Assembly (NCBI RefSeq): GCF_018603435.1 | Contig: NZ_CP075682.1 | Span: 1,364,001 to 1,428,000, forward strand | Direction of reading: 5' to 3' | DNA from: Chryseobacterium sp. ZHDP1 | GTDB taxonomy: Bacteria; Bacteroidota; Bacteroidia; Flavobacteriales; Weeksellaceae | DNA: 64,000 nucleotides | Part shown: one piece after another, positions 18,170 through 27,105 of the stretch | Position numbering within the stretch: the first letter of the stretch is position 1 | Layout: every line of letters starts with the position of its first letter | Program-made: the position numbers and the translations under genes | The notes under the pieces: generated by a model | Database searches by the model: none | What the model saw: the letters and a program-made list of their open reading frames with translations, nothing else | Told to the model about the DNA's origin: nothing

Positions 18170-18521
18170 GACTACCAAAATTTATTAATGCTGATTTTTA
18201 ATTTTCAATTTCTTCCTGTTACTTTCGAAACCAGTATATTGCAGGCTCGTCTTTAGCCTTAAAAGCATCGTTCCGGAAAGTAAAACAGTTTTTACCTTGC
18301 TGTAATTCTCTATAAATTAAATGGATAATGAAAAGACAATCTTTTATTGATCTGATGGGCAGATTGAATTAGAAGCACTGAACTGTGCGGTTGCTTGGTC
18401 TTAAGCTTTTTAGAATATAATTTTCCGGCTCTAATTTTTTGTGATGGTGGATCAGTTGTAAAAGATTGTCCTGAGGAAGCCGCACGAAATGCGGATCTTT
18501 AATGACTTTTGTTTTTCCGTT

Positions 18522-18677
18522 TTACTCCTGAATGATGTTGTAAATGGTTCTTTCCGACAAAAACAGCATCTCCGTAAGCTCGGTTACAATAACTTTCATT
18601 TGTTTGTCCTGATTGCGCTTTACATAGTCGTTGACAAAGTCTTTTCTTTTCTCTACAAGTTCTTTACTACGTTTCAT
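18522..18677 (-). CDS. small HTH-like protein, possibly cut by a nonsense codon
   Basis: 51 residues, basic at the N-terminus, with a helix-turn-helix-like second half (IVTELTEMLFLSERTIYNII). I recall similar short proteins in Bacteroidetes phage-like loci. The frame continues after the TAA (18522-18524) for 49 more sense codons to a TAA at 18369-18371, reading VIKDPHFVRLPQDNLLQL and onward, which looks protein-like. Either the 51-residue form is complete, or this is a roughly 102-residue gene with one nonsense mutation. It lies on the same strand as the holin-like gene. Confidence 0.5.
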   Translation of the reverse strand: MKRSKELVEKRKDFVNDYVKRNQDKQMKVIVTELTEMLFLSERTIYNIIQE

Positions 18678-18907
18678 ATTTAAAAGGTTAAAAGTTGTTT
18701 TAATAAAATAATTTTTCGTGTCTTTTTTTGATCAGTTGAGTCAATAAAATCCCGCAAAGGCTTATAGTCTGCCTCTGAAAAGATGTTTACTGATGTTGTT
18801 TGATTTTAATTCTCAGAAGCTGGCTCTCTGTGTTTTCCGGCGTAGTTTCATGAGCCTGTCTTCCTGAATTTTATTTTCCTTCGTATGCGAAAAGTATCTT
18901 CGTATAC

Positions 18908-19102
18908 AATTTGTTTAAACTTAATATCATTACATAAGGTCTCGGCTTAAGGCGCAAAGATTTTATCTGCGATAAAATTAAACATCAATCCTTATTGAAA
19001 ATCTTTGATTTTCATGCTCCTCCAAAGATTTGAGACAAAAAAATCTTGCGTCTTTGCTTCTTCCAACAAAAATATTTTTATTTAAAAAAGTTTAAACAAA
19101 TT
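18908..19102. mobile_element. MITE-like element with 15-bp perfect terminal inverted repeats
   Basis: AATTTGTTTAAACTT at 18908-18922 is the exact reverse complement of 19088-19102. The 195-bp interior is itself partly palindromic (GGCGCAAAGATTTT against AAAATCTTGCGTC) and has no gene. Clear target-site duplications are not seen. It could instead be an intergenic repeat of the GCAAAGA type common in Flavobacteriia. Confidence 0.5.
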
Positions 19103-19510
19103 CATATTAAAGAATGAATTTCTTTCTGCAAACTCAGATTCCCCGCTTTGGAATGTATTTAAATTATTACTGAAAGTTATAATGAATCGATATTTTATAA
19201 TCTGAACAGCAGCTTTGTCTTACATTTTTACGGTCTGTGTTTATGGTCGTTAAAACAAAACAGCAAATGTTTGCGTTACCAGTTTAAAAAATGCACATTT
19301 TTCGCAAAAAAGAATTTAAAATCAAAAATAAAAATATTCACACCAATATAAAAGCGCACTTTTTACAGTAATCTCTATTATTGAAACTTTATCTTTTGTC
19401 TGTAAACAAAAAGCACATAAACAATTTTAAATATTTGATTAATAACCTATATTAAACCAAAAAAAATTAAAAAGCATCAAATATCTATTAAATTGTTGTG
19501 ATAATTTTTG

Positions 19511-19518
19511 TACATTTG
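19511..19518 (+). promoter_or_regulatory. Bacteroidetes -7 promoter box for the S24 repressor gene
   Basis: TACATTTG matches the TAnnTTTG consensus, with TTG triplets 15-18 bp upstream (19493-19498). This would place the transcript start near 19525, upstream of the operator at 19548. Confidence 0.55.
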
Positions 19519-19547
19519 CCGTATTCTGTTTTAACAACGAGACAAAT

Positions 19548-19566
19548 ATACGAACATTGTTCGTAT
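19548..19566. promoter_or_regulatory. palindromic operator of the S24 repressor
   Basis: ATACGAACA and TGTTCGTAT form a perfect 9+9 inverted repeat around one central base, inside the leader of the repressor gene. This is the expected form of an autoregulatory LexA/CI operator. Half-sites TTCGTAT recur at 18880-18886 and 18899-18905, upstream of the small minus-strand genes. Confidence 0.7.
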
Positions 19567-19628
19567 TTCAAAATAAAAAAGAAAAATATTTTACGTATTT
19601 TTTCATAAATAACGATAAACATATCAAA

Positions 19629-20291
19629 ATGACCAACTTAGAATTCAAAGAGATCAGAAAGAAACTAAAAATGAAGCAGGCTGAGATCGCCGAGGCGATA
19701 GGAGTTGGTACGAGAGCCGTCCAGTACTGGGAAAAAGGCGAAAGAAAAATACCGGAAACCACTGCTTATTTTGTGAAAAACCTTTTGCAGGAACAGCAGC
19801 AGAAACCCAATAACAGCGCATCGCCGGTTGCTTATTCGGATCTAAAGATCATGTATGTTCCACTGGCGAACCAATACGCTCAAGCTGGATATCTGAGCAG
19901 ATTTGCAGACGAGGAATATATAGAAAGTTTACCCACGATTCCTTTCAGTGATGATGTGGAACACCGCGGCGAATATATGTGCTTCGAAGTTCGTGGAGAC
20001 AGTATGGACGACGGCTCCTACGAAAGTTACCTTGAAGGCGATATTATTTTATGCAGAAATATCCGTCAGGATTATTGGATGAGCAAGCTGCATTATGATA
20101 AATGGGATTTTGTCATTGTACACAAAGAAAAAGGGATTCTCGTGAAAAGAATCATTAATCATGATGTAGAACGAGGCATCATCACTCTTCATTCTCTGAA
20201 TGAATATTACGAAGACTTTGAAATTCATCTTCAGGATGTTGCCAAACTCTTCAATATCATCAGTACAAGGCGTAAAAATAACAGAAGGTGA
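19629..20291 (+). CDS. XRE-family repressor with S24 (LexA/CI-like) peptidase domain
   Basis: 220 residues. An N-terminal helix-turn-helix (about 8-55, KMKQAEIAEAIGVGTRAVQYWEKGER) is followed by an S24 domain with the Ser125 motif GDSMDDGS and Lys173 in ILVKRII. An Ala86-Gly87 pair in YAQAGY sits where LexA/CI repressors self-cleave. An earlier ATG exists 24 codons upstream, but the ATG at 19629 begins at the usual N-terminus and leaves the operator outside the gene. Such proteins repress phage-like genes and are inactivated in the SOS response. Here it faces the eCIS operon convergently and the holin-like genes divergently. Control of the eCIS is inferred. Confidence 0.85.
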   Translation: MTNLEFKEIRKKLKMKQAEIAEAIGVGTRAVQYWEKGERKIPETTAYFVKNLLQEQQQKPNNSASPVAYSDLKIMYVPLANQYAQAGYLSRFADEEYIESLPTIPFSDDVEHRGEYMCFEVRGDSMDDGSYESYLEGDIILCRNIRQDYWMSKLHYDKWDFVIVHKEKGILVKRIINHDVERGIITLHSLNEYYEDFEIHLQDVAKLFNIISTRRKNNRR

Positions 20292-20312
20292 TAGAAAGCT
20301 TTATCATAGAAT

Positions 20313-20342
20313 AAAAATCCTCAAAATTTATTGAGGATTTTT
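20313..20342. terminator. bidirectional intrinsic terminator between repressor and eCIS operon
   Basis: AAAAATCCTCAA pairs perfectly with TTGAGGATTTTT around a 6-nt loop, between two convergent genes. Confidence 0.9.
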
Positions 20343-20376
20343 ATTTTAATTTCTACTGTTTCTTTTAATTAACAGC

Positions 20377-21288
20377 TTAGCATTTAAAAAATTGAGAAAA
20401 TCCCTGTATTGTGGCCGTTGACGGATCTACATCATAAATATTATTACTATAGCTGGAAAATCTAACCCATCGAATACCATACCTATTGAAATTAGTTAAA
20501 TTTCCGATATCAAAACTTGAAAGATTTCCTGGAGTGGCCAGTGTGATTCCATCGGACAGATAGAGCTGACTTCCTATCTGTGGAGTGGATGTAATTAGAT
20601 TCACCTGCTTGGTCCACTTATTCCCTGTGTAGCAAATACCTTCTTCTAGTGGTGATTCTTTATCACTTGACACACAAACTGCAGGATTCATAGTGTATGG
20701 AGCTGTTTTAACGGACCATGTTTTAGAAGTAATTTGTGCGATAACAGACCAATTCGAGGTTCCTTGCTGATTCGAGCAGTGCTTTCTTACTCTCACGTAA
20801 AGAACCGTGTTATTGGGAATATTCGTCATATCAAAATTCTCAGTCTGGGTATAATTGAATCCAACTCTGGAACCGACTATATTGTTAAATCCATTGTCAG
20901 TTGCAATCTGATATTCTGGTGTTGAAAGGTTGGTAGCGGTAACTGTATAGACCATTCTTATCTGCCCGTCTGAAAGGACTTCCAACTTATCGATAATCGG
21001 GGTTTCACAGCTTACAGGATAACAGTTCCCTATTTTAAATAAGCTTTTTTCTTTAACCGCTACTCCATCTTCATCCATCAATTCTATAATCAGCTCGTAT
21101 TCTCCCTGATCCGGAATAAAAGGAAGCTTTACGGTGTCTGAAGAGCTTGGAATGGGGCTTATATTGTATTCGGAATACGGATCAGACGGATTCTCGTTTT
21201 TATTTTTATAATAAGCAATTGCGCTTTTTATTGGCTTAGAAGATGTGTAATCTATCTTAAACGAAATATTGCATGTTTCTGCTGCCAT
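20377..21288 (-). CDS. eCIS-locus surface protein, possible fibre or adhesin
   Basis: 303 residues, strand-rich, with Cys pairs (GNCYPVSCETP) and FN3-like features in the middle (LYVRVRKHCSNQQGTSNWS). No signal peptide, so it is not secreted by Sec and would be assembled in the cytoplasm, as eCIS parts are. It is the last gene of the operon, where target-binding fibre or accessory genes usually sit. It lies 93 bp after the 791-residue PKD protein, with a weak AAGGGTG/CACCCTT stem between. Function is inferred from position and fold. Confidence 0.5.
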   Translation of the reverse strand: MAAETCNISFKIDYTSSKPIKSAIAYYKNKNENPSDPYSEYNISPIPSSSDTVKLPFIPDQGEYELIIELMDEDGVAVKEKSLFKIGNCYPVSCETPIIDKLEVLSDGQIRMVYTVTATNLSTPEYQIATDNGFNNIVGSRVGFNYTQTENFDMTNIPNNTVLYVRVRKHCSNQQGTSNWSVIAQITSKTWSVKTAPYTMNPAVCVSSDKESPLEEGICYTGNKWTKQVNLITSTPQIGSQLYLSDGITLATPGNLSSFDIGNLTNFNRYGIRWVRFSSYSNNIYDVDPSTATIQGFSQFFKC

Positions 21289-21381
21289 TGTTTTGTTTTT
21301 ATATTGTTATTAAATTTAATAAACAAAGGGTGATTTTTTGATTTTTCAATCGAATAAAGGCACCCTTCGTTATTTTGATAT

Positions 21382-23757
21382 TTATTTAGGAACACGGCCT
21401 TCACAACAATCTCCTCCTTTCTCGAAGACGATACCTTTTATAATGATGGGAGTTTCTACGTACCAATTTTCAAGAGATACATTCTGTTCACATCCGCCTC
21501 CAATAACTTTTACTTTTATGTTCGGAATTTTTCTCGGAGAAAGATTATTGAATGTATGAGTAACAAAACCTTCCGAATCCGGATTTTGAATTACCTGACT
21601 TCCGTTATCAAGGAAATCCCAGCTGTACTGATAATCCATGAAGTGATCTCCTGATATTTTGAATTTCACAACAGTTGATGTTGAATCAGACTCAGGAAGA
21701 TCAACTTTCTCCACGACAATTCTCACCTGCGGTTCTGTAATCACTGTAATGGTACAATCTGTAGATTTTCCATTAACGCTAAAGCTAATTGGCTGGTTAT
21801 GTAATTCCTGACTTACCGATGCAGGATCAAAGAAATACAATCCATCAATTAATTGTACTCCGCCATTCAGATCAGAATCTACATTTGCCGTTACGATGCC
21901 GTTGAAAGGGAATACCGTAAACGGAATTTTCTCTGCTTTGGCACAAATAGTCGTATCAGGTAAAGTCAGATTAATCTTCACTTTCGGCGTACAGCAGATG
22001 TACGGAAGCGAGAAATCTGCCACAATAACTTCATCTCTCCCAATATGATCATACACCATGATAAAAGTACCTCCTTTTGCAACTCCGAGTTTATGTTCTA
22101 AACCCGAATATTTATCAATATATTCATTAAAGTAAGCTTTTGAAAGATCTTTATTTTTCAATAATTCTTTAAATGACAAAAGCATAATATCAAATCCCAG
22201 CTGCTGCTTGTCTCTGATCTTTTTTATTTCATCAAAAGCATCCTGATAATGCATTCCCTGATGTCCTTCAATATTATAAAACGGAGTTCTGTCGATGTTA
22301 AAATCCAATGGTTTCTTTACATAGGCTTCCTGTGAAAACATACCCGCATTATAGCCTGCATTATTACGGAAAGACGGAGTTCGTATCTTATTGAAATCCC
22401 AGACTTTCAGAAACTCATCAGTAATTCTGTAATAGAATGGGATCGCTCTATTTCCTAAAAGGTCTGACTTTTGAGACGGAGTAATTTTAATGGCGGATTC
22501 CGCTTCTATTGGTATATCACTCTCCATTACTTCTACATGGCGGTTTGGATATTTAAAATTCTGTACCTGCAGATTAAAACGGCTAATTAATGTTTTAACT
22601 TTCTGCATCGCCTTTTCATCATCCAAGACCGGTGAATTGTAAAACTGATGTCTTGAAGAGTCCAGCTTCATTTCTGAATTTAATTTCCCCAGCATAATAT
22701 GTTTAGGAAAAGAAGCAAAATCGGGAAGACATTTTGTAAATGTTTTAGGAAGAAGCCTGATAATTTCCGAATACGTATCCGCTAAATCTTTTACCACATC
22801 ATAAGCATACTGAAAACCCGATGGCAGGCTAAGACATCCTTCCAAAACTTTTTTAAAGGAAGAATGATCTGCAGCAGAAAGTCTAAATAATTTAGAAATT
22901 TCGTTGATTTTTTTAAAAACAAGTTCACCATAGTTGTTTCTTTCCAAAACTTCTGTGTAAAGACTTTTTAAATCTGCAAAGGAAAATTGTGCTTCAATTC
23001 CCTTTTCTTTAATAAGTCTTTCCAAAATAACGCGTTCCTGCTTTACCGAGCCTAATATATCCTCTATAAATAACGGATGCGGCTGAATACGGTCTTTCTG
23101 AAGAATATAATTAACACCCTGTTCGTTTGTAACCAATACTTTTAGATTTCGGATCTGCTGGATTCCATGATTATCACAATCTACTCCTCTGCAAGGTTTT
23201 ACTTCTTTTTCATAGCTTTCCAGATAGAGCATCAGGTATTGATCTTCGAGATCCGTAAAGTTGGCTACCTGCTGAAAATCTGAAGTTGCTTCCTGAGCTG
23301 TAGCCAGTTCCCAAAGTTCAATCTGTCCTCCGTTTTCATCATAAAATGCAGGATAATTTACTTTAAAATTGTCGTATTTTTTAAAATGAGTATATTCTTT
23401 ACTATCAATACTGATTGTCTTTAGATCGCTTACATATAGTTCTTCGCTTACTTTACCCGTATTGCTGAGGGTAAGCAAATCTCCATCGGTTGTAACTGCA
23501 ACTCCCTGCGAAAGTTTTATGCTGTTGAGTTTTTTATTGGAATAGGTAAATTCAGGTTTAAGACCGCATACTATACCTGTTCCCTGAAGCATTACTCTGG
23601 ATAAACGATCCTGATCTTCAAAAAAGTCTAAAAACTCATTGAACTGAGTATACTCAATGTACTGTCCTTTACTGAATTTGCGGTATTGGGTAGATACATC
23701 ACTTAATTTAATGAACTTCCGGTATGGATTCGGTATATTATTTAATTGATTATTCAT
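21382..23757 (-). CDS. PKD-domain eCIS structural protein, paralogue B
   Basis: 791 residues. It opens with VSTQYRKFSKGQYIEYTQFN and FEDQDRLSRVMLQGTGIVCG, matching the 987-residue neighbour along its length, so the two are paralogues. The last ~200 residues are Ig/PKD-like (YSWDFLDNGSQ ... THTFNNL) after a block of short Cys-containing strands (SLPYICCTPKVKI). No signal peptide or membrane helix. I recall proteins of this type in Bacteroidetes eCIS loci, but no specific role is established to my knowledge. It could be a baseplate-attached spoke, fibre base or cap. Confidence 0.6.
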   Translation of the reverse strand: MNNQLNNIPNPYRKFIKLSDVSTQYRKFSKGQYIEYTQFNEFLDFFEDQDRLSRVMLQGTGIVCGLKPEFTYSNKKLNSIKLSQGVAVTTDGDLLTLSNTGKVSEELYVSDLKTISIDSKEYTHFKKYDNFKVNYPAFYDENGGQIELWELATAQEATSDFQQVANFTDLEDQYLMLYLESYEKEVKPCRGVDCDNHGIQQIRNLKVLVTNEQGVNYILQKDRIQPHPLFIEDILGSVKQERVILERLIKEKGIEAQFSFADLKSLYTEVLERNNYGELVFKKINEISKLFRLSAADHSSFKKVLEGCLSLPSGFQYAYDVVKDLADTYSEIIRLLPKTFTKCLPDFASFPKHIMLGKLNSEMKLDSSRHQFYNSPVLDDEKAMQKVKTLISRFNLQVQNFKYPNRHVEVMESDIPIEAESAIKITPSQKSDLLGNRAIPFYYRITDEFLKVWDFNKIRTPSFRNNAGYNAGMFSQEAYVKKPLDFNIDRTPFYNIEGHQGMHYQDAFDEIKKIRDKQQLGFDIMLLSFKELLKNKDLSKAYFNEYIDKYSGLEHKLGVAKGGTFIMVYDHIGRDEVIVADFSLPYICCTPKVKINLTLPDTTICAKAEKIPFTVFPFNGIVTANVDSDLNGGVQLIDGLYFFDPASVSQELHNQPISFSVNGKSTDCTITVITEPQVRIVVEKVDLPESDSTSTVVKFKISGDHFMDYQYSWDFLDNGSQVIQNPDSEGFVTHTFNNLSPRKIPNIKVKVIGGGCEQNVSLENWYVETPIIIKGIVFEKGGDCCEGRVPK

Positions 23758-23796
23758 TATTGTTCATTTTTAATGATTTGTTAAAATGATTTAAAC

Positions 23797-23829
23797 AACA
23801 CCTTAGACAGATGTATTTTCTAAGGTGTT
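23797..23829 (-). promoter_or_regulatory. intra-operon hairpin, possible attenuator
   Basis: AACACCTTAGA pairs perfectly with TCTAAGGTGTT between the 87-residue gene and the 791-residue gene. The T-run after it is short, so it may be a partial terminator or RNA-stability element. Confidence 0.5.
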
Positions 23830-23861
23830 ATTTTAATTACTGCTCTGATTCTTAACTGAAC

Positions 23862-24125
23862 TTATTGGCAAGTCTGGCATTTACAGGAAGACTGGGCAGT
23901 AAATACTTTTTTTGTAAGTGTATTTAAATATTCCCTATACTTCCGGATAAAAATCTCTGCTGTTTCCGACATAAGAATTCTATCCTGTACAGTATCGAAA
24001 CTTATATACACCACATCGTTCAGGATAAAAATCTGCTTTATATCAATCACAGAATCTTTTGTAGTTAATAAGCTGTTTACCTCGATAGTAATTCCGTCTT
24101 TTTCATATGTATCAATCAGTTTCAT
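23862..24125 (-). CDS. small eCIS-locus protein with C-terminal Cys motif
   Basis: 87 residues, strand-rich, ending SSCKCQTCQ with a CxCxxC cluster that could bind metal or form disulfides. It starts 4 bp past the 987-residue gene and is clearly in the operon. I do not recognise the family. It may be a small structural adaptor between the two PKD paralogues. Confidence 0.55.
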   Translation of the reverse strand: MKLIDTYEKDGITIEVNSLLTTKDSVIDIKQIFILNDVVYISFDTVQDRILMSETAEIFIRKYREYLNTLTKKVFTAQSSCKCQTCQ

Positions 24126-24129
24126 ACTA

Positions 24130-27093
24130 TTATGGTTTTACTTCTCCTGTACAAGGATTAATTGTTAAGAAATTATTTCTAGGACATCCGTCATAAATCA
24201 CGACTCCGCCAAGTTTTAATGTAGTCCATGCAACACCATCATGACAGCTATTGTCTGCACATACTAAAGAGAATGATATAAATCCTTCCCCATTCAGATC
24301 TGTGGCTGCGATAGACTGTGCATCCGTAGGACTCAGGAAGAAGGTATTAATCCTGTTTGGTCCTCTAAGTTCACCATTAGGACGTGATTGTCCGTTTTCA
24401 AGACTTTCACTTGCATTATTCAGGTTCACTCCACCGATTCTGTACACTCCGTTCGCCATTAAATTGAATTTCGCGCTATTACATCTGTGATTTCCGGGAC
24501 ATGGTCCTAAGCTTTCATTGTACTGAACGGTAATCTCCAGACTAGAAAGACACTGAACGAGCGACTGCCCTTTCAGTTTTATAGGGGCTATCGTATATTG
24601 TGTGCTGCATCCACTTCCATTACTCACAGAAAGTATCGGGTTGAACGTATCTTCCTGACCAGCAACCAGATTATAGGTATGAGATTGACTTACAACTCCA
24701 TTTGCATCAGGAGTTGGTTTCGTTACAGTAACTAACTGACCGTCACCAAAATTCCAGTTATAGTCAAGATTACCTAAATTATTACCGGAAACAGTAAATG
24801 TTACCGTTGCTGTAGGATTTGTAGGGTTTTCTCCATTTACAGGAGTTCCTGTTGTTACCGTAACATTTGGAACTTCATTAACAATCATTTGAGTATCCAC
24901 AGGATCATCATTAACTGTGAAAGTAATGGTTTGTCCGAGATAAGCTGCGCCAACCAATGCCGGATCAAAATAACTTTGTCCTCCGGTCTGGGTAATGGCG
25001 GATATTTCTGTTCCGTTTACAAATGCTTTTACCTGACCATCCAAAGGAACGATTGTCATAAGAACCGGTTTTTCATTTTGGCAAAGTTTACCTGAAGGTA
25101 ATGATAAGAACACAGGATCTTTTTTGGAACAGCATAAATAAGGCAATGAGAAGTCTGCAATAACCTGATTGTTTGCCTTTGACTCTGCGATCAAAACAAA
25201 TGTTCCGCCCGGTTCTACACCGGAAAGATGCTCCAAGCCGGATTTTCTTTCTAAAAAATCGCTTAAAAGTTCTGTAGAAATTTCTTCTTTTCTGGGATCT
25301 TCTTTTACGATCGTTACATCGTCTGATGTTCCGGAAGGGGTTTCAAATTTAGCTTTATTCAATAATTTAAGATCGCTGTCTAATTTCGATAAATTAAGGA
25401 GCGCATTTTTAGGATCGCCAGCTTCTTTGCTGATCTCATTGGAAATGGATAGTAATTTATTTCTGAGTTCTTCAATAGAAACTTTTCTGGGCTCTTCAGA
25501 TGTATCATCCGTTTTTTTACCATTATTTAAAAGTAAAACGCTAACGTCAAAAGCCAGTCCGTACTTTACTTTAAGATCATTAATATTCTGTACCGCTGTT
25601 TCGTATGGCAGTTCAAGATGTCCTTCAATTCTGTAAAAATCATTGTTGTCGATATTATAATTCAGGGGATTCTGAATATGATCTTCTGATGATAAGTTCG
25701 CAGTATGATAACTTAAATTATAGGTTTCTCTGTCTGTCTTTGTTTTTTCAAAATTCCAATTATCCAGTAAAGTCTTATCTACGTTATAATAATATGGAAT
25801 TGCTTTTTCTCCTAATCTTACATAAAGATTGGATGGTGTAATTTTAACGGGGCCTATATACGATTGAAATCCGTTGATTTTCTGCACAAAACGATTGGCA
25901 AGCAATATCAGCCTTTCATAATTTTCATCATCCTGAGTTGTGATGGGTGAATGATAAAATCCGTGACGGAAAGCTGCATATTCTCCCAGTTCCAAAGAAC
26001 CTCCGGCATATCCCAACATCAAATGTTTAGGGAATGATGCAATAGAAGGACAACATTCTGCATTCAGATGTAAGATAAGTCCTTTTATTTCGTTGTAGGT
26101 ATCAATAAGATCTTTCAGGAGATCATATCTGTACTGAAAATCATCCAGTCTTGGGGAAGATGCAGACAATAAGGTATTCAGTTTATTGAAGAGCGATAAG
26201 CCGCTGAAATTCATGTCTATTTTAAAAGTACCTGCAATTGCCTCAAAACCTTCAGACAATCTGGTAACAGAATCCATAGCGCTGCGAAATCTTGCTTTTA
26301 GCTGACCGGCTGTTTCAATTTTAGGATCAAGAATTACTCTTTTCGCTTCAATATTTGGTAAGCGGTCAAAAAGTTCTTCGTAAGAATTATGAATTTTATA
26401 CAGCGTATCTTTTGCATTTCCATTCGCCATAAGATCAGAAACAGACTGAAAATCTGCCAAAAGCACTTTAAGATCAGAAACCTGCTCTGCTCCGGTGTTA
26501 TCACAATCGGCATCTTCACAAGGAGTCTCGTCATTAGAATAGCTTTCCAGATAAAGGATGATGATTTTTTCATTCAGTTTTTCCAGAGTTTTAATGTCTT
26601 TAAAGCTTCCTGTATCTAATCCTTTAACCTCCATTTGCTTCAGTTCGTCTTCGGTTGCCAGTTCCAATAAGGGAATCTGCTCTTCTCCGATTCGGAAATG
26701 ATCATACCTCACTTTGTCTTTATACTCTCTGAAGTATCTGTAATTTTTGGTATCGAAATCTATCGTAACGTCTGAAGATTTATCTTTTCCTGTACGAAGG
26801 GTAATTAAATCTCCGTCTGTGGTAACGCCTGCTCCCTGAGTTATCACAATGGTATCCAAAGCATTTTCAGCCTTTTGCGGAGCGATTTTTTCCATAACGT
26901 CCGGAACCAGACTAGAACTGGTAATTGTGGATTTAAATCCGCATACAATTCCCACACCGCTGAGAAGTGTTCTCGAGAGCCTGTCCTGATCTTCGAAATA
27001 GTCTATGAATTCATTTAACTGCCCGTCTGTAAGTACCTGATTTTCGTTAAACTTTCTATATTGGGTTGTTACATTATCTAATTTAGCATTCAT
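24130..27093 (-). CDS. PKD-domain eCIS structural protein, paralogue A
   Basis: 987 residues. N-terminus VTTQYRKFNENQVLTDGQLN and FEDQDRLSRTLLSGVGIVCGF as in the 791-residue paralogue. The central helical body includes a charged insert (~560-620, DDTSEEPRKVSIEELRNKL) missing from the other copy. A PKD domain lies near 780-860 (LDYNWNFGDGQ ... SHTYNL). A further C-terminal strand-rich, Cys-containing domain follows (CPGNHRCNSAKF; NSCHDGVAWTTLKLGG), possibly carbohydrate-binding. No signal peptide. Probable baseplate-proximal or fibre-like component, role unproven. Confidence 0.6.
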   Translation of the reverse strand: MNAKLDNVTTQYRKFNENQVLTDGQLNEFIDYFEDQDRLSRTLLSGVGIVCGFKSTITSSSLVPDVMEKIAPQKAENALDTIVITQGAGVTTDGDLITLRTGKDKSSDVTIDFDTKNYRYFREYKDKVRYDHFRIGEEQIPLLELATEDELKQMEVKGLDTGSFKDIKTLEKLNEKIIILYLESYSNDETPCEDADCDNTGAEQVSDLKVLLADFQSVSDLMANGNAKDTLYKIHNSYEELFDRLPNIEAKRVILDPKIETAGQLKARFRSAMDSVTRLSEGFEAIAGTFKIDMNFSGLSLFNKLNTLLSASSPRLDDFQYRYDLLKDLIDTYNEIKGLILHLNAECCPSIASFPKHLMLGYAGGSLELGEYAAFRHGFYHSPITTQDDENYERLILLANRFVQKINGFQSYIGPVKITPSNLYVRLGEKAIPYYYNVDKTLLDNWNFEKTKTDRETYNLSYHTANLSSEDHIQNPLNYNIDNNDFYRIEGHLELPYETAVQNINDLKVKYGLAFDVSVLLLNNGKKTDDTSEEPRKVSIEELRNKLLSISNEISKEAGDPKNALLNLSKLDSDLKLLNKAKFETPSGTSDDVTIVKEDPRKEEISTELLSDFLERKSGLEHLSGVEPGGTFVLIAESKANNQVIADFSLPYLCCSKKDPVFLSLPSGKLCQNEKPVLMTIVPLDGQVKAFVNGTEISAITQTGGQSYFDPALVGAAYLGQTITFTVNDDPVDTQMIVNEVPNVTVTTGTPVNGENPTNPTATVTFTVSGNNLGNLDYNWNFGDGQLVTVTKPTPDANGVVSQSHTYNLVAGQEDTFNPILSVSNGSGCSTQYTIAPIKLKGQSLVQCLSSLEITVQYNESLGPCPGNHRCNSAKFNLMANGVYRIGGVNLNNASESLENGQSRPNGELRGPNRINTFFLSPTDAQSIAATDLNGEGFISFSLVCADNSCHDGVAWTTLKLGGVVIYDGCPRNNFLTINPCTGEVKP

Positions 27094-27105
27094 TATTTTT
27101 CAATT

